NCBI GenBank assembly: GCA_018242295.1 | Contig: JAFECE010000008.1 | Coordinates: forward strand, 48,314-112,313 | DNA length: 64,000 nucleotides | Direction: 5' to 3' | DNA from: Pseudomonadota bacterium | GTDB lineage: Bacteria > Pseudomonadota > Alphaproteobacteria > Rhizobiales > Hyphomicrobiaceae | Part shown: positions 1 to 9,812 of the stretch, one piece after another | Layout: every line of letters begins with the position of its first letter | Numbering within the stretch: position 1 is the stretch's first letter | The notes under the pieces: generated by a model | Database searches by the model: none | Seen by the model: the letters and a program-made list of their open reading frames with translations, nothing else | Told to the model about the DNA's origin: nothing | Translations under genes and position numbers: made by a program

Positions 1-65
1 AAAACCAGAACTTACGGGCCCTCTGGCGGTAACGCGAATGGCCCCAACGATAGGAAGGAATGCAG

Positions 66-767
66 ATGCGTTCCGGAGTAATAGCACAGAAGATCGGTAT
101 GACCCGGATCTTCACCGACGCGGGCGAACATGTTCCCGTAACGGTGCTGCGTCTCGAGAACCTGCAGGTTCTCGCGCACCGCACCGAGGAGAAGAACGGT
201 TATACCGCCATCCAGGTCGGCGGCGGCACGAGGAAGCCCTCGCGTCTGACGAAGTCCGAGCGCGGCACTTTCGCGAAGGCCGAAGTCGAGCCGAAGCGTA
301 AATTGGCAGAGTTTCGTGTCAGTCCTGAGAACCTTATCGATGTTGGCGCGGAAATTACCGCAGACCACTTCGTTCCGGGCCAGTTCGTCGATGTGACGGG
401 CACCACCCAGGGTAAGGGCTTCCAGGGCGCCATGAAGCGCTGGAACTTCGGCGGTCTGCGCGCAACCCACGGCGTTTCGGTCACGCACCGCGCCCACGGT
501 TCGACGGGTCAGCGTCAGGATCCCGGCAAGGTGTTCAAGGGCAAGAAGATGGCCGGTCACCTCGGCGACGAGCGCGTCACGACGCAGAACCTCGTCGTTG
601 CCAAGATCGACAAGGAGCGTGGTCTCGTGATGGTGCGAGGCGCGGTTCCGGGTTCAAAGGGCGGCTGGGTCGTTGTTCGCGACGCCGTCAAGAAGGCTGC
701 GCACGCTGATGCTCCGAAGCCCGGCGCATTCAAGGCGCGCGGCGAAGCTAAGAAGGAAGGCGCGTGA
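66..767 (+). CDS. rplC: 50S ribosomal protein L3
   Basis: Large-subunit protein that binds 23S rRNA early in assembly and reaches towards the peptidyl transferase centre. The 233-residue product opens [14 protein letters not shown] and carries the glutamine-bearing central loop ([20 protein letters not shown]), the site of PrmB methylation in this family. An in-frame ATG lies two codons upstream at 60, but the Shine-Dalgarno AGGAAGG at 52-58 would then touch it, so the ATG at 66 is preferred. A charged tail of about 20 residues follows the family core. It is first in the window of the S10 operon; rpsJ should lie just to the left. The TGA overlaps the rplD start. Confidence 0.97.
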   Translation: MRSGVIAQKIGMTRIFTDAGEHVPVTVLRLENLQVLAHRTEEKNGYTAIQVGGGTRKPSRLTKSERGTFAKAEVEPKRKLAEFRVSPENLIDVGAEITADHFVPGQFVDVTGTTQGKGFQGAMKRWNFGGLRATHGVSVTHRAHGSTGQRQDPGKVFKGKKMAGHLGDERVTTQNLVVAKIDKERGLVMVRGAVPGSKGGWVVVRDAVKKAAHADAPKPGAFKARGEAKKEGA

Positions 768-1387
768 TGAAAGCCGAAGTCACCAGCCTCGAGTCCGGCA
801 AAGCCGGCGACATTGAGCTTGCCGACGATATCTTCGGGCTTGAGGTCCGCAGCGATCTCATTCACCGCATGGTGCGCTATCAGACCCTGAAGCGCATGGC
901 CGGGACGCATCACGCTCAGGACCGCTCGGAAGTCGCGGTCACGGGCAAGAAGATGTACAAGCAGAAGGGCACCGGCGGTGCTCGTCACGGCGACAAGTCG
1001 GCTCCGCAGTTCCGCGGCGGCGGCAAGGCGTTCGGTCCGAAGCCGCGCTCGCATGCGATCGATATGCCGAAGAAGGTTCGCGCTCTGGCTCTCCGTCACG
1101 CGCTGTCCTCGAAGGCCAAGGCCGGCGAGATCGTCGTCATCGACAAGGCGACGTCGTCGGAAGGCAAGACGGCTGCGCTGAAGGCTCAGTTCGCCAAGCT
1201 CTCGCTCGTCAACGCGCTCATCATCGATGGTACCGAGCTCGAGCCGACGTTCGCACGCGCCGCTCGCAACATTCCGAACATCGACGTGCTTCCGGTTCAG
1301 GGCATCAACGTCTACGACATCCTTCGTCGTAAGAAGCTGGTTCTGACACGGGCCGCCGTCGCAGCGCTGGAGGCGCGCTTCAAATGA
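767..1387 (+). CDS. rplD: 50S ribosomal protein L4
   Basis: Large-subunit assembly protein lining the nascent-peptide tunnel. In E. coli L4 also regulates the S10 operon, but whether it does so here cannot be seen. The 206-residue product has the long basic internal loop (about residues 45-85, [16 protein letters not shown] and following) that penetrates 23S rRNA. The ATG at 767 overlaps the rplC stop as TGATGA and sits six bases after AGAAGGAAGG; a GTG one codon earlier is less likely. The 3' end overlaps rplW by four bases, suggesting coupled translation. Confidence 0.97.
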   Translation: MKAEVTSLESGKAGDIELADDIFGLEVRSDLIHRMVRYQTLKRMAGTHHAQDRSEVAVTGKKMYKQKGTGGARHGDKSAPQFRGGGKAFGPKPRSHAIDMPKKVRALALRHALSSKAKAGEIVVIDKATSSEGKTAALKAQFAKLSLVNALIIDGTELEPTFARAARNIPNIDVLPVQGINVYDILRRKKLVLTRAAVAALEARFK

Positions 1388-1680
1388 CGAGCAAACGTTC
1401 CGCATACGACGTCATCGTCGCGCCGGTCATCACCGAGAAGGCGACGCTCGCCTCCGAGGCGAACCAGGTGATCTTCAAGGTCAAGCGTGACGCGACGAAG
1501 CCCGAGATCAAGTCGGCAGTCGAAGGCTTGTTCAAGGTCAAGGTGAAGGCCGTCAATACGATCGTCCGCAAGGGCAAGCAGAGAACGTTCAAGGGCGTCA
1601 AAGCGCTGTTGAGCGATACGAAGAGGGCCGTCATCACGCTCGAGGAAGGCCATTCCATCGACGTGACGACCGGGCTCTGA
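1384..1680 (+). CDS. rplW: 50S ribosomal protein L23
   Basis: L23 sits at the tunnel exit, where it docks signal recognition particle and trigger factor. The 98-residue product has the usual opening ([18 protein letters not shown]) and the basic extended loop [17 protein letters not shown]. The start codon overlaps the rplD stop (ATGA), and rplB follows after 12 bases, so it belongs to the same transcript. Confidence 0.97.
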   Translation: MTSKRSAYDVIVAPVITEKATLASEANQVIFKVKRDATKPEIKSAVEGLFKVKVKAVNTIVRKGKQRTFKGVKALLSDTKRAVITLEEGHSIDVTTGL

Positions 1681-1692
1681 GGATAACGCATC

Positions 1693-2517
1693 ATGGCGCT
1701 TAAGACATACAACCCGACTTCGCCCGGACGCCGCCACCTGATCCAGGTCGACCGTTCGATGCTTTGGAAGGGCGCTCCGCTCAAGACGCTCGTCGAGGGC
1801 AAGACGAAGAGCGGTGGCCGCAACAGCGACGGCCGCATCACGTCACGCCATATCGGCGGCGGCGCGAAGCAGTCCTATCGCCGGATCGACTTCCGCCGCC
1901 GGAAGTTCGATGCGCCGGCGAGCGTGGAGCGCCTTGAGTACGATCCGAACCGGACCGCATTCATCGCTCTGATCAAGTATGAGGACGGCACCCAGGCCTA
2001 CATCCTGGCGCCGCAGCGTCTGGCCGTTGGCGACAGCGTCGTCTCGGGACAGAAGGTCGACGTGAAGCCTGGCAACGCCATGCCGCTGTCGGCTATGCCG
2101 ATCGGCACGATCGTGCACAACGTCGAGATGAAGCCCGGTAAGGGCGGTCAGGTCGCACGTTCGGCGGGCTCTTTCGTTCAGCTCGTCGGCCGCGACTCCG
2201 GTTACGCCGTGTTGCGCTTGAACTCGGGCGAGACGCGCAAGGTCAGCGCCGAATGCATGGCGACTGTCGGCGCGGTTTCGAACCCCGACCACATGAACAC
2301 CGTCACCGGCAAGGCTGGCCGCACGCGCTGGCAGGGTCGCCGTCCGACGGTTCGCTCGATTGCGATGAACCCGGTCGACCATCCGAACGGCGGTCGTACG
2401 AAGGGCGGTAAGCACTGGGCGACGCCGTGGGGCAAGCCGACCAAGGGCTTCAAGACTCGCAAGAACAAGACGACCACGAAATACATCGTACGCTCGCGCC
2501 AAAAGGCGAAGAAGTAG
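1693..2517 (+). CDS. rplB: 50S ribosomal protein L2 with an altered PTC-proximal loop
   Basis: Universal L2 binds 23S rRNA domain IV and is needed for subunit joining and peptidyl transferase activity. The 274-residue product matches the family along its length ([18 protein letters not shown] near the N-terminus, [16 protein letters not shown] near the C-terminus). In the most conserved stretch, which reads MNPVDHPHGGGEGRT in most bacteria, this protein reads [12 protein letters not shown]. The second His is replaced by Asn232 and three residues are missing, which explains a length three below the usual alphaproteobacterial 277. The first His (H230, equivalent to E. coli H229) and D229 remain. 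The frame is intact on both sides, so this is not a frameshift. Confidence 0.97.
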   Translation: MALKTYNPTSPGRRHLIQVDRSMLWKGAPLKTLVEGKTKSGGRNSDGRITSRHIGGGAKQSYRRIDFRRRKFDAPASVERLEYDPNRTAFIALIKYEDGTQAYILAPQRLAVGDSVVSGQKVDVKPGNAMPLSAMPIGTIVHNVEMKPGKGGQVARSAGSFVQLVGRDSGYAVLRLNSGETRKVSAECMATVGAVSNPDHMNTVTGKAGRTRWQGRRPTVRSIAMNPVDHPNGGRTKGGKHWATPWGKPTKGFKTRKNKTTTKYIVRSRQKAKK

Positions 2518-2540
2518 CGGCGAACTGAAGGAGATCGACT

Positions 2541-2819
2541 TTGACACGTTCAGTCTGGAAAGGTCCGTTCGTTGACGGCTACCTCCTTAAGAAGGCGGAC
2601 AAGTCACGCGCATCGGGGCGCAATGAAGTAATCAAGATCTGGAGCCGTCGCTCCACGATCCTGCCCCAGTTCGTTGGACTGACCTTCGGCGTGCACAATG
2701 GCCAGAAGCATATCCCCGTCAACGTGACGGAAGACATGATCGGCCACAAGTTCGGTGAATTCGCTCCGACCCGTATTTTCCACGGGCACGGCGGCGACAA
2801 GAAAGCGGTGAAGAAATAA
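2541..2819 (+). CDS. rpsS: 30S ribosomal protein S19
   Basis: Small-subunit head protein contacting 16S rRNA helix 42 and the A-site finger region. The 92 residues include [18 protein letters not shown] at the start and the conserved [23 protein letters not shown] end. The start is a TTG at 2541, after GAAGGAG at 2527-2533; no in-frame ATG fits the family N-terminus. The TAA overlaps the rplV ATG (TAATG). Confidence 0.97.
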   Translation: MTRSVWKGPFVDGYLLKKADKSRASGRNEVIKIWSRRSTILPQFVGLTFGVHNGQKHIPVNVTEDMIGHKFGEFAPTRIFHGHGGDKKAVKK

Positions 2820-3265
2820 TGGGCAAGCCAAGCCACGAGCGGCGCCTCCCTGACACCGAGGCCCAAGCAGTTGTCAAATCGCTGCGCATTTCACCGCAGA
2901 AGCTCAACCTCGTCGCGGGCCTGATCCGTGGCAAGAAGGTCGACCAGGCTTTGGCCGTGCTCGAGTTCAGCGAGAAGCGCATCGCGGGCGATGTCCGTAA
3001 GTGCGTGATGAGCGCTGTTGCCAACGCCGAGAACAACCACTCGCTCGACGTCAACGATCTGATCGTTGCGGAAGCGTTTGTCGGCAAGAACCTGGTCATG
3101 AAACGCTTCCACGCTCGTGGCCGCGGCCGTGGCGCTTCTATCCTGAAGCCTTTCTCGCAGTTGACCGTCATCGTCCGTCAGGTCGAAGAGGAAAAGGCCG
3201 AGAAGAAGAAAGCCGCAAAGAAGCCCGCGAAGAAGTCCGCCGCGGCGGCCAAGGAGGCCAAGTAA
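2819..3265 (+). CDS. rplV: 50S ribosomal protein L22
   Basis: L22 spans all 23S rRNA domains and its beta hairpin lines the exit tunnel, the site of macrolide-resistance mutations in other bacteria. The core (about residues 15-125) is typical, with the hairpin around [21 protein letters not shown] Lys/Ala/Glu-rich tail of about 25 residues extends beyond the usual end, giving 148 residues. It overlaps rpsS by one base, and rpsC begins two bases downstream of the stop. Confidence 0.97.
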   Translation: MGKPSHERRLPDTEAQAVVKSLRISPQKLNLVAGLIRGKKVDQALAVLEFSEKRIAGDVRKCVMSAVANAENNHSLDVNDLIVAEAFVGKNLVMKRFHARGRGRGASILKPFSQLTVIVRQVEEEKAEKKKAAKKPAKKSAAAAKEAK

Positions 3266-3266
3266 T

Positions 3267-4100
3267 ATGGGTCAAAAAGTCAATCCCGTCGGCCTCCGTC
3301 TCGGTATCAACCGGACCTGGGACAGCCGCTGGTTCGCTGCTCGCGGCGAATACGGCAAGCTGCTTCATGAGGACCGTGCGATCCGCGCTCACATCATGAA
3401 GGAGCAGCGCGAGGCCGGCATCTCGAAGGTCGTCATCGAGCGTCCGCACAAGAAGTGCCGCGTCACCGTCATGACGGCGCGCCCCGGCATTCTGATCGGC
3501 AAGAAGGGTGAGAAGATCGAGCGCCTCCGCGCTGACCTCGCAAAGCTGACGAGCTCGGAAGTTCATCTGAACATCCTCGAGATCCGCAAGCCCGAGATCG
3601 ACGCGACGCTAATTGCCGAAGGCATCGCCCAGCAGCTCGAACGCCGCGTCGCGTTCCGCCGTGCCATGAAGCGTGCCGTTCAGTCGGCGCTCCGCCTCGG
3701 TGCAGTCGGCATTCGTATCAACGTCGCGGGCCGCCTGGGTGGCGCTGAAATCGCCCGTACCGAGTGGTATCGCGAAGGTCGCGTGCCGCTGCACACGCTG
3801 CGCGCCGACATCGACTTCGGTTACGGCGTTGCGCGTACGGCCTACGGCATCATCGGCATCAAAGTTTGGGTCTTCAAGGGCGAGATCATCGAGCACGATC
3901 CGATGGCGTCCGACCGGAAGCTCACGGAAATGCAGGAAAGCGGTGCACCGCGCCCGCGTCGCGACGATGACCGTGGCGAGCGCCGTGATCGTCGTCCGGG
4001 ACGTGGCGGACGTGGTGGTGGACGTGGCCAGGGCGGTGGTGGCGGCGGCGGTAACGCGCCTGCGGCCTCGGATGCCGGCTCGTCGACGCCAGAAGCGTAA
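3267..4100 (+). CDS. rpsC: 30S ribosomal protein S3 with Gly/Arg-rich tail
   Basis: S3 forms part of the mRNA entry site and helicase. The N-terminal KH domain ([15 protein letters not shown], about residues 75-90) and C-terminal domain are standard. After about residue 222 the protein continues in a low-complexity tail of [12 protein letters not shown] and then poly-Gly repeats, bringing it to 277 residues against about 230 for the core. The tail is probably disordered and RNA-binding; that is inference from composition only. Confidence 0.97.
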   Translation: MGQKVNPVGLRLGINRTWDSRWFAARGEYGKLLHEDRAIRAHIMKEQREAGISKVVIERPHKKCRVTVMTARPGILIGKKGEKIERLRADLAKLTSSEVHLNILEIRKPEIDATLIAEGIAQQLERRVAFRRAMKRAVQSALRLGAVGIRINVAGRLGGAEIARTEWYREGRVPLHTLRADIDFGYGVARTAYGIIGIKVWVFKGEIIEHDPMASDRKLTEMQESGAPRPRRDDDRGERRDRRPGRGGRGGGRGQGGGGGGGNAPAASDAGSSTPEA

Positions 4101-4121
4101 GGATTCCAGAGGCAACTCATC

Positions 4122-4532
4122 ATGCTGCAACCGAAACGGACGAAGTTCCGCAAACAGTTTAAGGGCCGCATCCACGGCGCCGCCAAGTCGGGCACAACGC
4201 TCGCTTACGGCGAAGTGGGTCTCAAGGCCATGGAGCCGGAGCGCCTGTCGGCGCGCCAAATCGAAGCTGCTCGCCGCGCCATCGCCCGTCATACGAAGCG
4301 TGCCGGCCGCATGTGGCTGCGCATCTTTCCGGACGTGCCGGTGTCGAAGAAGCCGGCCGAGGTCCGCATGGGCTCTGGTAAGGGTTCGCCCGAGCTTTGG
4401 GTGGCACGCGTTAAGCCGGGTCGCATCATTTTTGAGCTCGGTGGTCTCAATCAGCAGGTGGCGAAGGAAGCGCTCATTCTCGGAGCCGCCAAACTTCCCA
4501 TCAAGTGCCGCGTCGTTACGCGGATCGAATAG
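4122..4532 (+). CDS. rplP: 50S ribosomal protein L16
   Basis: L16 organises the A- and P-site tRNA elbows on the large subunit. The 136-residue product has the family landmarks [36 protein letters not shown] and [20 protein letters not shown]. It lies between rpsC and rpmC in standard order with gaps of about 20 bases. Confidence 0.97.
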   Translation: MLQPKRTKFRKQFKGRIHGAAKSGTTLAYGEVGLKAMEPERLSARQIEAARRAIARHTKRAGRMWLRIFPDVPVSKKPAEVRMGSGKGSPELWVARVKPGRIIFELGGLNQQVAKEALILGAAKLPIKCRVVTRIE

Positions 4533-4549
4533 GCGAGGTGAGGATAGTC

Positions 4550-4756
4550 ATGGCCGACGATTTAAAGGGCATGTCGCTCGATCAGCTCGACGACCAGCTG
4601 GCGAAGCTCAAGAAAGAGCAGTTCAACCTGCGCTTTCAGCGGGCCTCGGGCCAACTTGAAAACACGGCGCGCATCCGGCTCGTCCGTCGAGATATCGCGC
4701 GCATTAAGACCGCAGCCGTTGCCCGGCGCGGTGGCAGCGTCAAAAAAGGCGCGTAA
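4550..4756 (+). CDS. rpmC: 50S ribosomal protein L29
   Basis: Small two-helix protein next to L23 at the tunnel exit. The frame is open from 4505, but the family N-terminus and the AGGTGAGGA signal at 4535-4543 place the start at ATG 4550, giving 68 residues ([17 protein letters not shown], then the ELFNLRFQ-like [20 protein letters not shown]). Confidence 0.95.
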   Translation: MADDLKGMSLDQLDDQLAKLKKEQFNLRFQRASGQLENTARIRLVRRDIARIKTAAVARRGGSVKKGA

Positions 4757-4770
4757 GGGAGAACGAGAAT

Positions 4771-5001
4771 ATGCCGAAGCGCGTGCTGCAGGGTGTCGTG
4801 GTATCCGACAAGAACGACAAGACGATCGTCGTTCAGGTTGAGCGTCGCTACACCCATCCGCTGCTGAAGAAGACTGTGCGTCGTACGAAGAAGTACCACG
4901 CGCACGACGAAAAGAATTCGTTCAAGGTTGGCGACCAGGTCTCGATTGAAGAGACCCGGCCGATTTCCAAGAACAAACGTTGGATTGCAATAGCGTCTTG
5001 A
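4771..5001 (+). CDS. rpsQ: 30S ribosomal protein S17
   Basis: Primary 16S rRNA-binding protein with an OB fold. The 76-residue product shows [21 protein letters not shown] and the [24 protein letters not shown] core. It is the last gene of the S10 segment; a 163-base untranslated gap then separates it from rplN and the spc segment. Confidence 0.97.
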   Translation: MPKRVLQGVVVSDKNDKTIVVQVERRYTHPLLKKTVRRTKKYHAHDEKNSFKVGDQVSIEETRPISKNKRWIAIAS

Positions 5002-5164
5002 GGTTATAAGCCTCGATTCGCGAGATGCGATCGAACGCCGGGAGCCGCCTTTCGAGCCGTCGGAGAGTTGGGAGTTATCCCAAGACCCCGCGAGCCAGAT
5101 TGGCAAATGTAGAGATGGGCATCGAGAGCACGACTCTTGAAGCCATGAAAGAAGGAACGCCGCG
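5002..5164 (+). promoter_or_regulatory. S10/spc junction leader with small hairpins
   Basis: This 163-base gap is the longest untranslated stretch in the first 9.6 kb and lies where many bacteria carry the spc promoter. It contains a hairpin around GAGG-TTATAA-GCCTC just after rpsQ and a six-base-pair hairpin TTGGGA-gtta-TCCCAA at 5068-5083. No convincing -35/-10 pair or terminator U-tract is visible, so a promoter here is inference from position. Confidence 0.35.
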
Positions 5165-5533
5165 ATGATCCAGATGGAGAGCAATCTCGACGTCGCCGAC
5201 AACTCGGGCGCGCGCCGCGTTCAGTGCATCAAGGTGCTGGGCGGCTCGAAGCGCAAGTACGCGACGGTGGGTGACACCATCGTCGTCTCCGTCAAGGAGG
5301 CGATCCCGAAGGGACGCGTCAAGAAGGGTCAGGTGATGAAGGCCGTCATCGTCCGCGTCGCGAAGGGTATCCGCCGCGCCGATGGCTCGCTGATCCGCTT
5401 CGATCGCAACGCCGCTGTGCTGATCAACGCGAACGGCGAACCGGTTGGCACGCGTATTTTCGGACCTGTGACGCGTGAACTTCGCGCCAAGAACCATATG
5501 AAGATCGTATCGCTCGCGCCGGAGGTTCTCTGA
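5165..5533 (+). CDS. rplN: 50S ribosomal protein L14
   Basis: L14 forms an intersubunit bridge with 16S helix 14 and is a target of RsfS silencing. The 122-residue length and the sequence [27 protein letters not shown] are fully typical. GAAGGAA lies upstream of the ATG. It is the first gene of the spc segment, and its TGA overlaps the rplX ATG. Confidence 0.97.
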   Translation: MIQMESNLDVADNSGARRVQCIKVLGGSKRKYATVGDTIVVSVKEAIPKGRVKKGQVMKAVIVRVAKGIRRADGSLIRFDRNAAVLINANGEPVGTRIFGPVTRELRAKNHMKIVSLAPEVL

Positions 5534-5859
5534 TGTCGGCATTTAAAATCAAGAAGGGCGACAAGGTCGTCGTTCTCGCCGGCCGCGACAAGGGCAAGCG
5601 GGGCGAAGTGATCGAAATCCGCCCGAAGGAGCACCGCGCGCTCGTCCGCGGCGTCAACATGGTGCGCCGTCATCAGCGCCAGTCGGCGTCGCAGGAAGGC
5701 GGCATCATTTCCAAGGAAGGTCCGATCGACCTCTCGAACCTCGCGATCGAGGATCCGAAGGACGGCAAGCCGTCCCGCGTCGGCTTCAAGGTCCTTGAAG
5801 ACGGCAAGAAGGTCCGCATCGCAAAGCGCTCGGGCGAGCAGATCCCGGAGAAGAACTAG
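5533..5859 (+). CDS. rplX: 50S ribosomal protein L24
   Basis: Assembly-initiating large-subunit protein with a KOW motif ([20 protein letters not shown], residues 5-24). Length is 108 residues. The start overlaps the L14 stop, and L5 follows after three bases, consistent with translational coupling. Confidence 0.97.
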   Translation: MSAFKIKKGDKVVVLAGRDKGKRGEVIEIRPKEHRALVRGVNMVRRHQRQSASQEGGIISKEGPIDLSNLAIEDPKDGKPSRVGFKVLEDGKKVRIAKRSGEQIPEKN

Positions 5860-5862
5860 GCC

Positions 5863-6546
5863 ATGGCTAAAGACACAGCAAAAGGCGCCAAGCCTCAGGG
5901 CGGCTCACCGCAGGGTGCTGGCGAAACCAAGAAGGCGCGCGCCGACAAGAAGGCCGCAGCATCTGCAGCTCCGCGCGAGCCCGCAGCTCCGCGCCCGGCC
6001 GATTACAAGCCGCGCCTCAAGTCGCATTACGAGAAGGTCGTCCGCGCCGCTCTCAAAGAGAAGTTCGGCTATGCGAACGTGATGCAGATCCCGCGTATCG
6101 AGAAGATCGTGATCAACATGGGCGTCGGCGAAGCCGTCAACGACCGCAAGAAAGTCGACGTCGCTGCAGGCGATCTCGCTTTGATCGCCGGTCAGAAGCC
6201 GGTCATCACGCGGGCCCGCAAGGCCATCGCGACCTATAAGGTTCGCGAAGGCATGGCGATCGGAGCCAAGGTCACGCTTCGCGGCGACCGCATGTACGAA
6301 TTTCTGGACCGGTTCGTGACGATCGCACTGCCGCGCGTGAAGGACTTCCGCGGCCTGAACCCGAAGAGCTTCGACGGCCGTGGCAACTATGCGACCGGCC
6401 TCAAGGAGCACCTTGTGTTCCCCGAGATCGACTACGACAAGGTCGACAACGTATTGGGCCTCGATGTGATCGTTTGCACGTCGGCCAGAACCGATGACGA
6501 AGCCCGTGAATTGCTCAAGGGCTTTAACTTCCCGTTCCGTAGCTAG
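5863..6546 (+). CDS. rplE: 50S ribosomal protein L5 with N-terminal extension
   Basis: L5 binds 5S rRNA and contacts P-site tRNA. The family core begins near residue 47 ([21 protein letters not shown]) and continues normally through [20 protein letters not shown]. In front lies an Ala/Lys/Pro-rich stretch of about 45 residues that bacterial L5 normally lacks, giving 227 instead of about 180 residues. The ATG at 5863 sits three bases after the rplX stop and is the only upstream ATG, so the extension appears genuine, though an internal start cannot be excluded. Confidence 0.94.
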   Translation: MAKDTAKGAKPQGGSPQGAGETKKARADKKAAASAAPREPAAPRPADYKPRLKSHYEKVVRAALKEKFGYANVMQIPRIEKIVINMGVGEAVNDRKKVDVAAGDLALIAGQKPVITRARKAIATYKVREGMAIGAKVTLRGDRMYEFLDRFVTIALPRVKDFRGLNPKSFDGRGNYATGLKEHLVFPEIDYDKVDNVLGLDVIVCTSARTDDEARELLKGFNFPFRS

Positions 6547-6587
6547 AGGACCTCGGCAGACGCCGAAAGGCCTTTGGAGGAGATGAA

Positions 6588-6893
6588 ATGGCTAAGACCA
6601 GTTCGATTGAGAAAAATAACCGTCGCCGCAAGATGACGGCCGAGCAGGCTCCGAAGCGCAAGCGCCTGAAGCTGCTTGCCAAGGACAAGACGAAGACGCC
6701 GGAAGAGCGTTTCGCCGCTCGCCTGAAGCTTGCCGAAATGCCGCGTAACGGCTCGAAGGTTCGCATCCGCAATCGTTGCGAGATCACCGGCCGTCCGCGC
6801 GGCAACTACCGCAAGCTCAAGATGTGCCGCAACCAGCTCCGTGAGCTGGCGAGCCAGGGGCGCATCCCGGGCATGGTCAAGGCGAGCTGGTAA
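6588..6893 (+). CDS. rpsN: 30S ribosomal protein S14
   Basis: Small-subunit head protein. This is the long, zinc-free type (101 residues, no CxxC pairs) with the conserved [20 protein letters not shown] segment. GGAGGAG at 6577-6583 precedes the ATG. Confidence 0.97.
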   Translation: MAKTSSIEKNNRRRKMTAEQAPKRKRLKLLAKDKTKTPEERFAARLKLAEMPRNGSKVRIRNRCEITGRPRGNYRKLKMCRNQLRELASQGRIPGMVKASW

Positions 6894-6905
6894 GAGGAAG
6901 CATCA

Positions 6906-7304
6906 ATGTCCGTGAATGATCCGTTGGGCGATATGCTGACCCGCATCCGGAACGCTCAGTTGCGTCGCCGGCCGAAGGTCGCCACCCCTGCTTCTAGCCT
7001 CCGCGCCCGCGTCCTCGACGTGCTCGCCGAGGAAGGCTATATCCGCGGCTACAGCCGCGTCGAATTGAAGGGCGAACTGCCTCAGTTCGAGATCGAGCTC
7101 AAGTATTACAATGGCCAGCCGGCCATCCGTGAGATCGAGCGCATCTCGAAGCCCGGCCGTCGCGTCTATTCGGCGGTAAAGGGAATTCCAGTCGTCGCCA
7201 ACGGCCTCGGTGTCGCGATCCTGTCCACGCCGAAGGGCGTCATGTCGGACTCGAAGGCGCGCGAAGCCAACGTCGGCGGCGAAGTCATCTGCAACGTATT
7301 CTAA
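6906..7304 (+). CDS. rpsH: 30S ribosomal protein S8
   Basis: Central-domain 16S rRNA-binding protein, and the translational repressor of the spc operon in E. coli. The 132-residue product begins [18 protein letters not shown] and ends with the family's [23 protein letters not shown] block. It follows rpsN by 12 bases. Confidence 0.97.
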   Translation: MSVNDPLGDMLTRIRNAQLRRRPKVATPASSLRARVLDVLAEEGYIRGYSRVELKGELPQFEIELKYYNGQPAIREIERISKPGRRVYSAVKGIPVVANGLGVAILSTPKGVMSDSKAREANVGGEVICNVF

Positions 7305-7346
7305 GGCTGGGGCTTCGGCCTCGGCGAAACAAGGTTTGAAGAAGCC

Positions 7347-7889
7347 ATGTCGCGCATCGGTAAGAAACCCGTTCCGGTCCCGTCGAACGTGACGGCGACG
7401 ATCGCCGGTCAGACCGTCAAGATGAAGGGTCCGAAGGGCGAGCTCGCCTTCACGGTTCCCGACGCCTTGAAGGTTCAGCGGACGGACGAAGGCATCGACG
7501 TCAGCCTTCTCGAAGACACGAAGCTTGCTCGCTCCGAGTGGGGAATGTCGCGGACTCAGATCGCGAACCTCATCAAGGGCGTGACCGAAGGCTACAGCCA
7601 GGATCTCGAGATCCACGGCGTCGGCTTCAAGGCGTCGATGAAGGGCAAGGATACGCTGACGCTTTCCGTCGGCTACAGCCACGACGTCGTACTGAAGATC
7701 CCGGCGGGCGTGGACGTCAAGGTCGGCGGCGCAAAGAGCGAACTGGTGTCGGTCTCCGGCATCGACAAGCAGGCGGTCGGCCAGGTGGCATCCGTCATCC
7801 GTGCCTCTCGCAAGCCGGAGCCCTATCAGGGCAAGGGCGTGCGCTATAAGGGCGAATACATCCTCCGCAAGGAAGGCAAGAAGAAGTAG
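7347..7889 (+). CDS. rplF: 50S ribosomal protein L6
   Basis: L6 sits near the factor-binding site beside the sarcin-ricin loop. The product has 180 residues with the duplicated L6 fold. The second repeat ends in the signature [20 protein letters not shown]. The standard neighbours rpsH and rplR flank it. Confidence 0.97.
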   Translation: MSRIGKKPVPVPSNVTATIAGQTVKMKGPKGELAFTVPDALKVQRTDEGIDVSLLEDTKLARSEWGMSRTQIANLIKGVTEGYSQDLEIHGVGFKASMKGKDTLTLSVGYSHDVVLKIPAGVDVKVGGAKSELVSVSGIDKQAVGQVASVIRASRKPEPYQGKGVRYKGEYILRKEGKKK

Positions 7890-7900
7890 GACCGGCACCG

Positions 7901-8263
7901 ATGGCCAACAGCAATCAGAAATTTACGAACCGCAAGGCGCGTGTTCGTCGAAGCCTCAAGGCCGCCGCGAATGGCCGCCCCCGGCTTTCCATTCACCGCT
8001 CGTCGGAGAATATCTACGCGCAGGTGATCGACGACGTGAAGGGCGTAACGCTCGCATCGGCTTCGACGCTCGAGAAGGACGTCAAGGGCTCGCTGAAGAC
8101 GGGTGCCGACAAGGCGGCAGCCGCTGCCATCGGCAAGCTCGTCGCCGAGCGCGCCGTCAAGGCTGGCGTCACCGAGGTCGTCTTCGACCGCGGCGGCTTT
8201 CTGTTTCATGGGCGCGTCAAGGCGCTCGCCGATGCCGCCCGCGAGGGCGGACTGAAGTTTTAA
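7901..8263 (+). CDS. rplR: 50S ribosomal protein L18
   Basis: 5S rRNA-binding protein of the central protuberance. The 120-residue product has the basic N-terminus ([21 protein letters not shown]) and the C-terminal [26 protein letters not shown]. It lies between rplF and rpsE. Confidence 0.97.
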   Translation: MANSNQKFTNRKARVRRSLKAAANGRPRLSIHRSSENIYAQVIDDVKGVTLASASTLEKDVKGSLKTGADKAAAAAIGKLVAERAVKAGVTEVVFDRGGFLFHGRVKALADAAREGGLKF

Positions 8264-8287
8264 GAGATACCCGAGAGGAACCGAAAC

Positions 8288-8863
8288 GTGGCACGTGGAC
8301 CCCAGAGAGACCGTGGCAGAGATCGCGAGGAGCGCGACAGCGAGTTTTCCGATAAGCTCGTTCACATCAATCGCGTCGCCAAGGTCGTCAAGGGCGGTAA
8401 GCGCTTCGGCTTTGCTGCGCTCGTCGTCGTCGGCGACTTGAAAGGCCGCGTCGGCTTCGGCCACGGCAAGGCCCGTGAGGTTCCGGAGGCGATCCGCAAG
8501 GCGACCGAAGGTGCAAAGCGCAACCTTCTCCGTGTGCCGCTTCGCGACGCGCGCACGCTTCATCACGATAGCGTCGGCCGTCACGGCGCCGGCAAGGTGA
8601 TCCTGCGCTCGGCTCCGGCCGGTACCGGCATCATCGCAGGCGGCGCGATGCGCGCCGTTTTCGAGATGGTCGGCGTGCACGACATCGTTGCGAAGTCGAT
8701 GGGCTCGACGAACCCCTATAACGTCGTCCGCGCGACGTTCGATGCGCTCAAGGCGCAGGAAAATCCGCGCGGCGTCGCAGCGCGCCGCAACAAGAAGGTT
8801 TCCGACATCGTGTCGCGTCGTCGCGACGGCTCGGCCGCTGCCGAGGCTGGTGCGGACGTCTGA
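8288..8863 (+). CDS. rpsE: 30S ribosomal protein S5
   Basis: S5 lies at the mRNA entry channel and affects decoding accuracy. It starts at GTG 8288 after GAGAGGA at 8272-8278. The 191 residues show the double-stranded-RNA-binding N-terminal domain ([20 protein letters not shown]) and the S5 C-terminal domain ([19 protein letters not shown]). The first 20 residues are rich in Arg, Glu and Asp. Confidence 0.97.
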   Translation: MARGPQRDRGRDREERDSEFSDKLVHINRVAKVVKGGKRFGFAALVVVGDLKGRVGFGHGKAREVPEAIRKATEGAKRNLLRVPLRDARTLHHDSVGRHGAGKVILRSAPAGTGIIAGGAMRAVFEMVGVHDIVAKSMGSTNPYNVVRATFDALKAQENPRGVAARRNKKVSDIVSRRRDGSAAAEAGADV

Positions 8864-8924
8864 AGCAAATAACGGAAGCGCTGCAGCAAATCTGCCGCTT
8901 CACAAAGGGACCTGAGGTTACGAT

Positions 8925-9116
8925 ATGGCGACGAAGAAGACGATCACGCTGAAGCAGGTGCGGAGCGCCAACCGGCGCCCCGAGCGGCAGGCCGACACGC
9001 TGATCGGCCTCGGGCTGAACAAGATCGGTCGCACCTCGACGGTTGAAGACACGCCGGCTGTTCGCGGCATGCTGAAAAAAGTTCAGCACCTCGTTCAGGT
9101 CGAAGAAGGGAAATAA
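8925..9116 (+). CDS. rpmD: 50S ribosomal protein L30
   Basis: Short large-subunit protein of 63 residues with the core [18 protein letters not shown] and [12 protein letters not shown]. The CTGAGG upstream of the ATG is a plausible ribosome-binding site. rplO begins five bases downstream. Confidence 0.96.
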   Translation: MATKKTITLKQVRSANRRPERQADTLIGLGLNKIGRTSTVEDTPAVRGMLKKVQHLVQVEEGK

Positions 9117-9121
9117 CGGTT

Positions 9122-9676
9122 ATGCGGCTCAACGGTATTAAGGACAACCCAGGCGCCAAGAAGACGCGCGTCCGCATCGGTCGCGGTATCGGCTCGGGAC
9201 TGGGCAAAATGGGCGGCCGCGGCGGCAAGGGCCAGACGGCTCGTACCGGCGTCGCGATCGGCGGCTTCGAAGGCGGTCAGATGCCCTTGCATCGCCGTCT
9301 GCCGAAGCGCGGCTTCAACAAGTGGCGCCCTGAGCATTTCAACGAGATCAACATCGGCTCGCTGCAGCAGGCGATCGAGGACAAGCGTCTCGACGGCTCG
9401 AAGCCTGTCGATCTGGCGTCCCTGATTGAAGCTGGCATCGTGCGCCGCGCGAAGGACGGTCTTCGTCTCCTCGCCGACGGTGAGATCAAGGCCAAGATCT
9501 CGATCACGGTCAACCACGCCTCCGCAAAGGCAAAGGCAGCGATCGAAAAGGCTGGCGGCACCGTCACCGTGATCGAGCGTAAGATCCTCGCCGCGGACGA
9601 AGAGAAGCGCAAGAAATCGGCTGACAAGAAGGCCGCCCGTGGCAAGAAGCCCGGCGCTGCGAAGTCGGAGGAATAA
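9122..9676 (+). CDS. rplO: 50S ribosomal protein L15
   Basis: Late-assembly 23S rRNA-binding protein. It has the basic glycine-rich N-terminal arm (RIGRGIGSGLGKMGGRGGKG) and an L15/L18e C-terminal fold. A Lys/Ala-rich tail of about 25 residues gives 184 in total. It is followed by a 136-base gap before secY. Confidence 0.97.
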   Translation: MRLNGIKDNPGAKKTRVRIGRGIGSGLGKMGGRGGKGQTARTGVAIGGFEGGQMPLHRRLPKRGFNKWRPEHFNEINIGSLQQAIEDKRLDGSKPVDLASLIEAGIVRRAKDGLRLLADGEIKAKISITVNHASAKAKAAIEKAGGTVTVIERKILAADEEKRKKSADKKAARGKKPGAAKSEE

Positions 9677-9725
9677 CGCGGACGCGCGATTTGGCCTGGG
9701 GGACCAGCCTGATTGAGCGTTCGAG

Positions 9726-9759
9726 GCCGGAAGGCGCCGGAAACGGCGCTATCCGGGCC
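9726..9759 (+). other. GC-rich hairpin with GAAA loop between rplO and secY
   Basis: A perfect six-base-pair stem GCGCCG (9734-9739) / CGGCGC (9744-9749) closes a GAAA tetraloop. It is extended across a small internal loop by a GGCCGGA/TCCGGGCC outer stem. No U-run follows, so it is unlikely to be a simple terminator. It could be a processing site or stabiliser between the ribosomal genes and secY. Confidence 0.4.
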
Positions 9760-9812
9760 CAAGTTGCGACGACGCCACTTGGCAGGGTCGCAACGGTTAG
9801 GAGAAGAGACCA

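Noticed and set aside
1-65. Possible end of rpsJ at the left edge
   Set aside because: None of the three frames ends like S10; the segment reads as the short gap before rplC with a weak GGGCC/GGCCC stem.
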